Assembly (NCBI RefSeq): GCF_018860635.1 | Contig: NZ_JAHKPT010000025.1 | Span: forward strand, 353,867 to 417,866 | Origin: Aliiglaciecola lipolytica | GTDB lineage: Bacteria; Pseudomonadota; Gammaproteobacteria; Enterobacterales; Alteromonadaceae | Direction: 5' to 3' | DNA: 64,000 nt | Shown: piece after piece, positions 1 through 9,478 of the stretch | How positions within the stretch are numbered: the first letter of the stretch is position 1 | Layout: each line of letters starts with the position of its first letter | The notes under the pieces: generated by a model | Told to the model about the DNA's origin: nothing | The model's input: the letters and a program-made list of their open reading frames with translations, nothing else | The model's database searches: none | Made by a program: the position numbers and the translations under genes

Positions 1-450
<450 letters not shown>

Positions 451-535
451 TCATATAGATTAGATTCAATGCAGCTAGATTAACATATACCAAAGGGAAC
501 TGGTCAACAAAGGCGGCGAAAGTTAATCTCTAAAA

Positions 536-551
536 TGTAAATCAATTTACA
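536..551. repeat. 16-bp palindrome after slt
   Basis: TGTAAAT-CA-ATTTACA is a perfect palindrome with two central bases, three bases beyond the slt stop codon and about 100 bp upstream of the pepQ start. It could be a weak hairpin between the two genes or an operator for pepQ. There is no T-run typical of an intrinsic terminator. Confidence 0.35.
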
Positions 552-554
552 CAT

Positions 555-2507
555 TTATAACGTTTGCCCACCCAGTTGCATATTCGCTAGTTCATTGAAT
601 AATGGTGACTTTTTACCTAACTGCATTGCATAAATTTGCTGATACGCTAAAACTGCTTTCACATAGTTGCGGGTTTCTTTATAAGGTATGGTTTCAATCC
701 AAACATCCATATCTACACTGTGATCTTTGGGGATCCATTTCTGCACTCGTCGCCAGCCAGCATTGTAAGACGCTGTGGCAAGCACCGGATTATTATCCAT
801 TTTGTCCATTAAGTAACGTAAATACTGAGTGCCATAGCCGGCGTTAATATCAGGATCAAAAAGCACGTTGGTTTTGAGTTGTTTTTTTGCCAAATAACGA
901 GCCGTACCAGGTAATAGTTGCATCAGTCCTTTTGCGCCAGCACTGGAGTTCGCGTCTGCCATAAACGAACTTTCCCTGCGGGCAACGGCAAACGCCCAAG
1001 CAGGATCAACTTGATTGGCCTCAGAATGATTAACTAACTCCTCGCGATAGGCCATTGGAAAACGTCGTTTAATATCATCTAAATACCCGGTATTAGAAAA
1101 ACCATAAATGGCCCGGTCATGCCAGCCCCAACTATCGGCTAAAACCGCAGATACCAGTTTTTGCTGTTGATTTAGCTGCGATTGCAGATGAAACCATTCT
1201 CGACGTGCAGAAGTAAAGCGTTCCAATTGAAGAAACTCGTAAGCCCGTTTCGCCGAATCCATATTGGCAATATGGTTTAAGGTTTGTTTATCAAATTCCA
1301 ACGGACGATCTATAATTTGCGGTGTTTGCGCTAACTTACCACTAGCTAAAAAACCGTAATAATGGCGTTGCTTTGCCAACCATTGGTAATTTTGATTCGC
1401 ACTTTCAAGGGCATTCATTTTTTCCAAAGCTCGGGCCTGCCAATATCTAGCACTCAGTTCAGTGCTATTTTTTTCCGGCATCTGTTCTATCACTTCCAAT
1501 GCATGTTGCCAATTTCCGGTTTTCAACACGTGCGCTAAGTGCCAGCGAAATAACTGTTCGTCGGCATTTTCATGGCTGGCTTTTTCGAGCCACTCATCGG
1601 CTTTTTGATGTTCAGAAATCGCTAAAGCCACCGCAAATTTGCCAGCAAGATCATACTGCCGACTTTGCTCAACATCGAATTTTTTGAGTACCGATTGCCA
1701 AGTTTTAATCGCAAGTTCTTCATCTCGCCAAATTAGGCGTCCTAAACCATACTGAATAATATCCAGTTCTAATTCTGGGTGTTTTTTAGGGAATTTAGAT
1801 AAATGGCTAACATAGTTGGGCGAGCGACGGACCCGTAACCACAAGTCAGCTAAATATTGCTGTTCAACCGGTAACAGCGTCTTTAAGTAAGGAATCAGGG
1901 TATGACTACCGCCATTTCCAGCCAACGCCAACCGCTTCAAAACCCGTTCTTGGGTTCTAAAACCAGCTTGCGTCCAAGCAGCAAAAACCTTATCACATTC
2001 ATTTGGCTGTGATTTACCCACTACCCAAAGTTCAGATGCTTTTTTAAATACGCTTTCACGATTCGCAGGATCGGCTAATTGATACGTTAAATACTGACAG
2101 GTGAGCTCCACATTCGAGGTGGGTCGAAAATACTGCATGTATAAATCAGCATAATTTTTATTTTTTAAATAGGTTAACCATTTATAACGCAACGATCGGT
2201 CTAAAGGAGAACCTTCATATTGGGCTAAAAAAGTATCTATTTTGTCTTGATTAGCTAAATATGGATGGGCTTTGAGAGTTTGCTGCTCAATGTAAGGTTC
2301 TAACGGATAGCCTTTTAATTGTTCCCTTAAACGGCGATATTCCGCAGAGTTAGGTTTGGCCACCATATTTTCTAGCGCTTTAAACACGTTTCGTTGATGC
2401 GCTAAAGCATCGTCAACGGCAGACGCCGACGTTTGTGCTTGCAGGTGAGTGCTGAAAACCAAAAAAACGGCGAGCACTAAAAAGACATTTCGGAAAAAAT
2501 AGTTCAT
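555..2507 (-). CDS. slt: soluble lytic murein transglycosylase (Slt70 type)
   Basis: This is a periplasmic muramidase-like enzyme that cleaves the MurNAc-GlcNAc bond and leaves 1,6-anhydro-muropeptides. From the ATG at 2507 it has 650 residues, close to the 645 of E. coli Slt70. An N-terminal hydrophobic signal peptide ends near STHLQAQ. A long alpha-helical superhelical U-domain follows. The C-terminal SLT domain contains the catalytic Glu (about residue 512, in ARRESSF), then GAKGLMQLLPGTA and ASYNAGWRRV. Two more in-frame ATGs lie upstream (2519 and further), but only the start at 2507 gives a normal signal peptide. It is divergent from fadB and upstream of pepQ on the same strand. Confidence 0.93.
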   Translation of the reverse strand: MNYFFRNVFLVLAVFLVFSTHLQAQTSASAVDDALAHQRNVFKALENMVAKPNSAEYRRLREQLKGYPLEPYIEQQTLKAHPYLANQDKIDTFLAQYEGSPLDRSLRYKWLTYLKNKNYADLYMQYFRPTSNVELTCQYLTYQLADPANRESVFKKASELWVVGKSQPNECDKVFAAWTQAGFRTQERVLKRLALAGNGGSHTLIPYLKTLLPVEQQYLADLWLRVRRSPNYVSHLSKFPKKHPELELDIIQYGLGRLIWRDEELAIKTWQSVLKKFDVEQSRQYDLAGKFAVALAISEHQKADEWLEKASHENADEQLFRWHLAHVLKTGNWQHALEVIEQMPEKNSTELSARYWQARALEKMNALESANQNYQWLAKQRHYYGFLASGKLAQTPQIIDRPLEFDKQTLNHIANMDSAKRAYEFLQLERFTSARREWFHLQSQLNQQQKLVSAVLADSWGWHDRAIYGFSNTGYLDDIKRRFPMAYREELVNHSEANQVDPAWAFAVARRESSFMADANSSAGAKGLMQLLPGTARYLAKKQLKTNVLFDPDINAGYGTQYLRYLMDKMDNNPVLATASYNAGWRRVQKWIPKDHSVDMDVWIETIPYKETRNYVKAVLAYQQIYAMQLGKKSPLFNELANMQLGGQTL

Positions 2508-2811
2508 AACAGTTGTCATAACTCCGAACAATAAATTACCTGTACAAAGCATGGCAAGTACTAACATGCTTTGTTCAAAAAATATTAATACATAAATAAA
2601 TTGAATAATAGAGATCCGACCACATGTTATTATGAGCTCAGATTAGAGTTGAGAATAACTAGATCTTCGACAACAATTTACTGCTTAAGTGCAATAAATT
2701 ACACAATTATAATTAGATTTAAAAACCCTACTAAATGGCTTTAAGTATTTTAGACGATTTATTCTACTTAACGAAAGCCATTTATTCTGCCTTAAACTGA
2801 AGGAGATAACG
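2508..2811. promoter_or_regulatory. slt/fadB divergent intergenic region
   Basis: This AT-rich 304-bp region must hold the promoters of slt (leftward) and fadBA (rightward). Its clearest structure is the 11-bp inverted repeat listed separately next to fadB. No small gene is convincing: the open frame on the minus strand at 2685-2900 overlaps the fadB start. Confidence 0.6.
2732..2784. promoter_or_regulatory. inverted repeat upstream of fadB
   Basis: The arms TAAATGGCTTT (2732-2742) and AAAGCCATTTA (2774-2784) are perfect reverse complements, separated by 31 bases, and end 27 bp before the fadB ATG. The spacing of about four helical turns between arm centres would suit a pair of regulator half-sites or a looped hairpin in the leader. 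The sequence does not match the E. coli FadR or the PsrA consensus as I know them. Confidence 0.45.
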
Positions 2812-4971
2812 ATGATTTTTGAAGGCAAAAGCCTTTGCGCGAAATTACTGGAAAATGGCCTCGCAGAACTGGTGTTTGATGCACAAGGTTCTGTGAACAA
2901 GTTTGACCAGCAAACCGTAAATGAATTAGATCAAGCAACCCAAGCATTAGCTAAAAATAGTGATATTAAAGGTCTTCTAGTTCGTTCAGCCAAATCTACT
3001 TTTATCGTTGGTGCAGACATCACCGAATTTACTAGTTTATTTGATATGCCCCAAGAAAAAGTGCTTGATTGGGTAGCTAAAACTTCTCAAGTATTTGATC
3101 GATTTGAAGATTTACCTTTCCCTACAGTCGCAGCAATAAATGGTTTCGCACTAGGTGGCGGTTGTGAAATGACGTTAGCTTGTGACTTACGTGTTGCCGA
3201 CACCACAGCCAGTATAGGTTTACCGGAAGTAAAATTAGGGTTAATGCCTGGTTTTGGTGGCACGGTTCGCCTGCCACGTCTGATAGGCTCAGATAACGCC
3301 CTTGAATGGATGACCACAGGTCGCGACAGAAAAGCAGCGAAAGCCTTAGCTGAGGGAGCTGTTGATAGCGTAGTGGCACCAGAGCATTTAATTGAAGCAG
3401 GTAAAAGTATTTTATTAGATGCGATTGCTGGCAAATTTGACTGGCAAGCACGACGAGCTCAAAAGAAAGCACCACTTACACTTGGTAAAAATGAAGCCCT
3501 AATGAGCTTCTCAACGGCTAAAGCCATGGTCGCCGCCCAAGCAGGGAAACATTATCCTGCACCTCATATGATGGTTGATACGGTAACTAAAGCCGCAGGC
3601 CTTGACCGCGAAGGTGCGTTGAAGCTTGAAAATGAAGGTTTCACTCAGTTAGCAAAATCTGATGAAGCAAAAGCACAAGTTGGAATTTTCCTTGCCGATC
3701 AGTTAGTAAAAAGTAAAGGCAAAAAACAAGCAAAAGCTTCTACTAAAGAAATTAAACGAACAGCGGTATTAGGTGCAGGTATCATGGGTGGCGGAATAGC
3801 TTACCAGTCTGCAGTTAAAGGCACGCCTGTGATCATGAAAGACATCGCCCAACCGGCATTGGATCTAGGCTTAAATGAAGCAGCCAAAATCTTAGGTAAA
3901 GGTATGCAACGTGGCAAAGTCGATGCTGCCAAGATGGCCTCAACCTTAAACAATATCGTGCCTACACTAGAATACTCAGCCATTAAAGACGTGGACTTGG
4001 TAATAGAAGCCGTTGTTGAGAATCCTAAGATCAAAGGCATTGTATTGAAAGAAACAGAGCAAGCAGTAGCAGACGATGCGATCATTTGTTCTAACACTTC
4101 AACAATTTCGATCAACCAATTAGCCAAGAGCTTAGACAAGCCTGAACGCTTTTGTGGCATGCATTTCTTTAATCCAGTGCACAAAATGCCATTGGTTGAG
4201 ATCATTCGTGGCGAAAAAACCTCTGAAGAAACCATTAATACAGTTGTAGCTGCCACTCTAAAAATGGGTAAAACACCCATTGTGGTTAATGATTGTCCAG
4301 GATTTTTAGTCAATCGTGTTTTATTCCCGTACTTCGCAGGTTTCAGCAAAATTGTCCTCGATGGGGCTGATTTTGTTGCCGTTGATAAAGTAATGGAAAA
4401 AATCTTCGGTTGGCCAATGGGTCCAGCATATTTGTTGGACGTTGTTGGTATGGACACTGCTGACCACGCCTCAAGTGTGATGTCAGACGGTATACCTGAA
4501 CGTATGCAGAAAATTGGCGATGATCCAGTCACTGTTATGTATAAAGCTGAGCGACTTGGGCAAAAGAACGGCAAAGGTTTCTATAACTTTGGCGTAGATA
4601 AACGTGGTCGCCCTAGTAAAACACCAGCACCAGAAGCCTATGAGTTAATCAAACCTATTTGTGCCGAAACAAAAGACTTCGACAAAGATGAGATCATTGC
4701 GCGCTTAATGATTCCAATGGCCAATGAAATGATTCGTTGTCTAGAAGAAGGCATAGTAGGCAGTGCAGCTGAGGCTGATATGGCACTACTTTACGGCTTG
4801 GGCTTCCCACCGTTTAGAGGTGGCGTGTTCCGCTACATTGAAACAATGGGATTGAGTAATTTTGTTGCCTTAGCGGATAAATACGCGCATTTAGGGCCGA
4901 TTTACCAAATCACTGACGGCGTTCGCGAAATGGCCGCTTCTGGTAAATCTTACTTTCAACTTTCAGCCTAA
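2812..4971 (+). CDS. fadB: fatty acid oxidation complex, alpha subunit FadB
   Basis: This is the multifunctional aerobic beta-oxidation protein: enoyl-CoA hydratase, 3-hydroxyacyl-CoA dehydrogenase, and cis-trans isomerase/epimerase. At 719 residues it is of normal length (E. coli 729). The crotonase domain (about 1-190) shows the oxyanion loop FALGGGCEM. The Rossmann motif [14 protein letters not shown] begins near residue 322, the catalytic HFFNP motif is near 451, and the C-terminal HAD domain contains GFLVNR. A strong Shine-Dalgarno (AAGGAG) precedes the ATG at 2812. It forms an operon with fadA, 21 bp downstream, and works with it as an alpha2beta2 complex. Confidence 0.97.
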   Translation: MIFEGKSLCAKLLENGLAELVFDAQGSVNKFDQQTVNELDQATQALAKNSDIKGLLVRSAKSTFIVGADITEFTSLFDMPQEKVLDWVAKTSQVFDRFEDLPFPTVAAINGFALGGGCEMTLACDLRVADTTASIGLPEVKLGLMPGFGGTVRLPRLIGSDNALEWMTTGRDRKAAKALAEGAVDSVVAPEHLIEAGKSILLDAIAGKFDWQARRAQKKAPLTLGKNEALMSFSTAKAMVAAQAGKHYPAPHMMVDTVTKAAGLDREGALKLENEGFTQLAKSDEAKAQVGIFLADQLVKSKGKKQAKASTKEIKRTAVLGAGIMGGGIAYQSAVKGTPVIMKDIAQPALDLGLNEAAKILGKGMQRGKVDAAKMASTLNNIVPTLEYSAIKDVDLVIEAVVENPKIKGIVLKETEQAVADDAIICSNTSTISINQLAKSLDKPERFCGMHFFNPVHKMPLVEIIRGEKTSEETINTVVAATLKMGKTPIVVNDCPGFLVNRVLFPYFAGFSKIVLDGADFVAVDKVMEKIFGWPMGPAYLLDVVGMDTADHASSVMSDGIPERMQKIGDDPVTVMYKAERLGQKNGKGFYNFGVDKRGRPSKTPAPEAYELIKPICAETKDFDKDEIIARLMIPMANEMIRCLEEGIVGSAAEADMALLYGLGFPPFRGGVFRYIETMGLSNFVALADKYAHLGPIYQITDGVREMAASGKSYFQLSA

Positions 4972-6153
<1,182 letters not shown>

Positions 6154-6183
6154 CACCCTAATAAACAAACCTTAGTATTGATT

Positions 6184-6224
6184 AAAAAACACCTAATGGG
6201 TTAGGCCCATTAGGTGTTTTTTTA
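6184..6224. terminator. bidirectional terminator between fadA and lipase
   Basis: The stem ACACCTAATGGG / CCCATTAGGTGT (6189-6200 and 6206-6217) has a 5-nt loop. It is flanked by an A-run on the left and a T-run on the right, so it can terminate fadA and also the convergent lipase gene. Confidence 0.9.
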
Positions 6225-6267
6225 TGTCACTTCAACCCTTTGGGTTGTTGGAATTGTACAAACTCAA

Positions 6268-6963
6268 TTACTGAATCAAGTTTACTTGTTGATTAGCCGT
6301 ATCAGTTTGTAATCCAAAATGCCCTAACATATAGGTATAACTTGCGTCTTCATTCCAAATACTGCTGCTATGAACGCCCCCCACAGAACAAACACCTGTG
6401 CTACACACTATCTGATCGATGTTGCTTTTTATGGAGTATACTTTAGCACCTAAAGGCGTACCGTAGAGGCTATCTAGAAACGGACTTTGCACCGACAACC
6501 CATAATATCCGCAAGTAGAATTCCAAACATTAAATGGATAAACGCCGCATGACCAAAGTCCACGCACAGCTCCTGCAATACCAACAAATGTATCTACACT
6601 GCTCGATACCGCTAATTTAGAAATCTGTTGAGCTGCTAATGTGACTCCCATGGAATGGCCAATAACATCAATTTTCCCCGTACAAGAACTTGCTATGGCA
6701 TTGGTGATGGCTTGATTCACTGGTGTTTCTTCACTCCCAGAGTGATTATTACAAACTGCACAGGATTTTGATCCCCAATCTGGGCGAAATATTTCTGACG
6801 ATGAATAACCAGCATCGAGCAACAGCTCATAGGTATTGTCCCAGCTATCCGGAGACGCAGTATTTCCATGCACTAGCACAACAGCATCTTTGCAACTGCT
6901 TGCAAATGTATTAAAAGTGGCAAACGACATTAACATTACGAACAAAGTAAAATGAATTTTCAT
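6268..6963 (-). CDS. secreted lipase/esterase (alpha/beta hydrolase, class 2 lipase-like)
   Basis: The 231-residue protein starts with a clear signal peptide that ends near TFASS, so it is exported. The oxyanion strand VVLVHGNTAS, the nucleophile elbow GHSMG, an Asp in SNIDQIV and a His in GGVHSSS form a plausible Ser-Asp-His triad of the small LipA-like lipase fold. It contains at least ten cysteines, including a CAVC pair, which suggests several periplasmic or extracellular disulfides. The substrate is unknown; a short-chain ester or triacylglycerol is likely from the family. It is transcribed convergently with fadA and divergently from the 7240 gene. Confidence 0.75.
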   Translation of the reverse strand: MKIHFTLFVMLMSFATFNTFASSCKDAVVLVHGNTASPDSWDNTYELLLDAGYSSSEIFRPDWGSKSCAVCNNHSGSEETPVNQAITNAIASSCTGKIDVIGHSMGVTLAAQQISKLAVSSSVDTFVGIAGAVRGLWSCGVYPFNVWNSTCGYYGLSVQSPFLDSLYGTPLGAKVYSIKSNIDQIVCSTGVCSVGGVHSSSIWNEDASYTYMLGHFGLQTDTANQQVNLIQ

Positions 6964-7185
6964 AGTTAGAACTCGTGAGTTAGTAGAGCCTCTATTTTTA
7001 GTTAATGAAATGTTAATTGGCTATAGTACTTTAGTGCAGCGCGGAAAAAACATTTTAAAATATGAGGTCTCATATGTTGCAGCCAATGGGCACTTGACCG
7101 AGCTTTAAAGTGAGCTCTGCATCGGGAAATATCAATAAAGCCAAACATTTTGTAAAGCATGCTTGACCTCAGCATAAAAGACATC

Positions 7186-7217
7186 TACACTTTCCATAAA
7201 GTAAAGTGTAATTTACT
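7186..7217. promoter_or_regulatory. overlapping inverted repeats upstream of the membrane protein/XRE pair
   Basis: TACACTTT (7186-7193) and AAAGTGTA (7203-7210) form a perfect 8-bp inverted repeat with a 9-bp spacer. Overlapping it, AGTAAA-N6-TTTACT spans 7200-7217. The sites end about 23 bp before the ATG at 7240, where a repressor would block transcription. The XRE protein encoded two genes on is the natural candidate to bind, by inference. Confidence 0.45.
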
Positions 7218-7239
7218 ATATATCAAATGAGGCATACAT

Positions 7240-7662
7240 ATGAATTCCATAAAAAACGACTCTCAAAATATTAAGCAAAGAGGGAAATCAGCGACAAAGC
7301 AACTTTTCGTTTGGACATCTTGTTGGGTATTAAGCTTGGCGTTAGTGGCATTTGGCCCCAAATTTTTTTGGGATTATGCAACTACTTTCACGCTTATTGC
7401 TATTTTCATCAACCTTGGATTTGGTTTCAAAATGATAATCGCAAATAAACAACATTTAATCTGTATGGATGAAATGCAACGGAAGATACAATTGGAAGCG
7501 ATGGCAATCTCATTGGGTGTAAGTATGGTCTTTGGAGCCATGTACGGATTGTTAGAAGCAGTACGCCTAATATCTCACTCTCCTAACCCGTCTAATATTT
7601 TATTTGTCATGGGGATAAGTTACGGCATTGCAGTGGCCATTGGTTATAGGAGATACATGTGA
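7240..7662 (+). CDS. small multi-pass membrane protein of an XRE-linked pair
   Basis: I do not recognise a named family. The 140-residue protein has about four hydrophobic segments: two after the Lys-rich N-terminus (residues 25-67) and two in the C-terminal half, with a charged stretch DEMQRKIQLEA between them. Its stop codon overlaps the GTG start of the XRE regulator, so the two are translationally coupled. Such membrane-protein/short-HTH pairs are common in bacteria, and the membrane partner often has no known function. Transport, signalling and stress sensing are all possible. Confidence 0.7.
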   Translation: MNSIKNDSQNIKQRGKSATKQLFVWTSCWVLSLALVAFGPKFFWDYATTFTLIAIFINLGFGFKMIIANKQHLICMDEMQRKIQLEAMAISLGVSMVFGAMYGLLEAVRLISHSPNPSNILFVMGISYGIAVAIGYRRYM

Positions 7663-7859
7663 AAAATCGTCTAAAAGTATTGCGGGCTGAGCGTGACTGG
7701 ACGCAAGCTGATTTAGCCGATGCATTAGATGTATCTCGGCAGACTATAAACGCAATTGAGAAAGGTAAATTTGATCCCAGTTTACCTTTGGCGTTTAAAG
7801 CTGCGAGGCTTTTTAGTATGCCCATTGAAGAAATATTTGATGATGAATATTCAGATTAA
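7659..7859 (+). CDS. short XRE-family transcriptional regulator
   Basis: This 66-residue protein is essentially one Cro/C1-type helix-turn-helix: VLRAERDWTQADLADALDVSRQ, then TINAIEKGKFDPSLPLAFKAA. The acidic tail EEIFDDEYSD is typical of the stand-alone YozG-like group. It starts with GTG at 7659, inside the stop codon of the preceding membrane-protein gene. It probably autoregulates the pair through the inverted repeat at 7186-7217. No toxin-like partner is visible. Confidence 0.85.
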   Translation: MKNRLKVLRAERDWTQADLADALDVSRQTINAIEKGKFDPSLPLAFKAARLFSMPIEEIFDDEYSD

Positions 7860-7928
7860 CGCTGCTAGGTGCTGCCAGTTAACTTAGGGTTTAATATAGG
7901 TAATTTAGCTGCACCTTTTAGATAAATG

Positions 7929-7950
7929 AAGCACTAAAAAGTTAGTGCTT
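7929..7950. repeat. hairpin downstream of the XRE gene
   Basis: AAGCACTAA / TTAGTGCTT is a perfect 9-bp stem with a 4-nt loop, 70 bp beyond the XRE stop codon. It may end the transcript, but no T-run follows. Confidence 0.4.
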
Positions 7951-8359
7951 ACATACCTATAAAATACCTTTGATACCCAATTTTTGAAAAGAAACGATAT
8001 TTTCCAAAGATGGAAAAGCACTTAGTCGTATTTATCCATGTATTTTAATTAAGCGACACCATGAGAATTGGAGCACCAATTTATAATTTTGGGACATGAA
8101 CTTATAATTTTGGGACAAGCAAAGTATTAAAATTGGGACAAAAAATTGTAATTCTGGGACATTATTAGCGTTTGCCAATGCATAGTTACATCTTATATAC
8201 AGTCCGTTTACCCTAGTGTAAAGAGTCGTAAAGAAAGCGATACTTAAACGGTCAAAATTCCACCGCATCATAATCTCTTCAAGCTTTTAAGCTGAGCTAA
8301 TTGCGGTACACTTGCGGCAAATTCCAGAACCCCCATTGAGAAAAGGAAAACCATCAGCT
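7951..8359. other. non-coding region between XRE and yitT genes
   Basis: No convincing gene lies here. The centre holds the five-repeat array at 8061-8161. The rest must carry the promoter of the YitT gene. A 79-codon open frame on the minus strand runs straight through the repeats and has no sensible protein features. Confidence 0.6.
8061..8161 (-). mobile_element. orphan transposon-end-like repeat array
   Basis: Read on the minus strand, TGTCCCA(a/g)AATT-type units recur five times. On the plus strand the units end at 8075 (degenerate, GAGCA), 8096, 8117, 8140 and 8161; two are identical (TTATAATTTTGGGACA). Spacings are 21, 21, 23 and 21 bp, about two helical turns. Closely spaced repeats that start with TGT and face one way are typical of transposase-binding ends of Tn7/Mu-family (TnsB/MuA) elements. 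No transposase gene or opposite end is seen in the window, so this would be a remnant. A repeated operator is the alternative. Confidence 0.4.
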
Positions 8360-9040
8360 ATGCCATTCCCTACACACCGATTCTACGAAGATGTTTTGGC
8401 ACTTTTCAGTGCAGGTATATTCGTATCCTTAGGCGTTGTATTTTTCGGAACTCAGGGAATTTTAACGGGTGGTAGTGCCGGAATCGCAATCATAGGAACA
8501 CATTTTGTACCCTTTAGTTTTGGTGTTGTGTTCTTTGTCGTCAACATCCCTTTTTATTTTTTAGCATGGACAAAGCTCAGTAAACGTTTCACCGTCAATA
8601 CCTTTATCTCGGTAACTTTGGTGTCGCTAATGACAGAATATATGGATCACTTTATTGTCATTTCTGATCTTAACCCAGTGTTTGCGGCAACTGTAGGCGG
8701 CATGCTCATCGGTATTGGCATGTTGATCATGTTTAGACATAAATCAAGCCTAGGTGGGCTGGGAATTTTAGCTCTTTATCTGCAAAATAAATTTAATCTT
8801 CGAGCGGGTCACATTGGTTTAGTGGCTGATTGTATTATTCTGTTGTCATCGCTGTTGATGTTTGAATTCAATATCGTTGTATTGTCAGTTTTAGGCGCAG
8901 TTACGTTAAATATTTTAATCGCAGTAAACCACATTCCAGGTCGATACACTGCGACTAAAAAGGTAAAGAAGAAACAACCCGAAGCGACTGCTCAGCAAGA
9001 ACTCATGTTTGATGAGACAATACAGTCTTCAGGTAATTAG
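8360..9040 (+). CDS. YitT family membrane protein
   Basis: This 226-residue integral membrane protein has about five or six hydrophobic helices and the glycine-rich segment TGGSAGIAIIGTHF of the YitT/DUF161 family. GGMLIGIGMLIMFRHKSSLGG in the middle also fits. A Lys-rich tail (TKKVKKKQ) faces the cytoplasm. It lacks the C-terminal soluble DUF2179 domain of longer YitT proteins. The family is thought to be transporter-like, but the substrate is unknown. I chose the ATG at 8360 behind AAGGAAAA; a TTG at 8312 is in frame but less likely. It converges on the VOC gene with only 9 bp between stops. Confidence 0.85.
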   Translation: MPFPTHRFYEDVLALFSAGIFVSLGVVFFGTQGILTGGSAGIAIIGTHFVPFSFGVVFFVVNIPFYFLAWTKLSKRFTVNTFISVTLVSLMTEYMDHFIVISDLNPVFAATVGGMLIGIGMLIMFRHKSSLGGLGILALYLQNKFNLRAGHIGLVADCIILLSSLLMFEFNIVVLSVLGAVTLNILIAVNHIPGRYTATKKVKKKQPEATAQQELMFDETIQSSGN

Positions 9041-9049
9041 TTTTACTAT

Positions 9050-9478
9050 TTAAACCGCAAACAATTGTTGTAAATCATTAAACGCCTTAAATTCTAAAGC
9101 ATTGCCGCTAGGATCAAGAAAGAACATTGTAGCTTGTTCGCCAACTTGTCCGGCAAATCTCACGTATGGCTGAATAACGAAATCGGTATTGTGTTGTTGC
9201 ATTCGCTCAGCTAATGCGTGCCAATCTTGCATACTCAACACCACGCCAAAGTGCGGTACAGGAACGGATTTATTATCCACTTCATTGGGTTTGGCTGCTG
9301 AGGGCATATTTTCAACCAAATGTGTAACCAACTGATGTCCAAAAAAATTCCAATCTATCCATTGTTCGCTTTGCCGTCCTTTCGAGCAACCAATAACCTC
9401 CCCATAAAAACGCTCAGCTTGTTGCAAATCGTCGACCGGAATAGCTAAATGAAAGGGACGGATATCACTGTCGTTCAT
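9050..9478 (-). CDS. VOC (glyoxalase/bleomycin-resistance fold) protein
   Basis: This 142-residue protein has one VOC module pair: FHLAIPVDDLQQAERFYGEVIGC at the N-terminus and a C-terminal half with FGVVLSMQDWHALAERM, ending in FFLDPSGNALEFKAF. His (FHLAIPV), His (VPHFGVV) and Glu (ALEFKAF) are at the usual metal positions. Its ATG overlaps the stop codon of the aldehyde dehydrogenase gene (TAATG), so the two are probably translated together. That suggests a role near aldehyde or dioxygenase chemistry, but the substrate is unknown. Confidence 0.85.
   Translation of the reverse strand: MNDSDIRPFHLAIPVDDLQQAERFYGEVIGCSKGRQSEQWIDWNFFGHQLVTHLVENMPSAAKPNEVDNKSVPVPHFGVVLSMQDWHALAERMQQHNTDFVIQPYVRFAGQVGEQATMFFLDPSGNALEFKAFNDLQQLFAV

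Noticed and set aside
536-551. TyrR box (TGTAAA-N6-TTTACA)
   Set aside because: The half-sites match but the spacer is four bases rather than six, so the helical phase is wrong.
2685-2900. 71-codon open frame on the minus strand upstream of fadB
   Set aside because: It overlaps the fadB start and ribosome site and has no protein-like features.
3801-4574. 257-codon open frame opposite fadB
   Set aside because: It is an antisense shadow of conserved fadB codons.
8032-8271. 79-codon open frame on the minus strand
   Set aside because: It crosses the repeat array, and its translation reflects the repeats; no ribosome site or family likeness.
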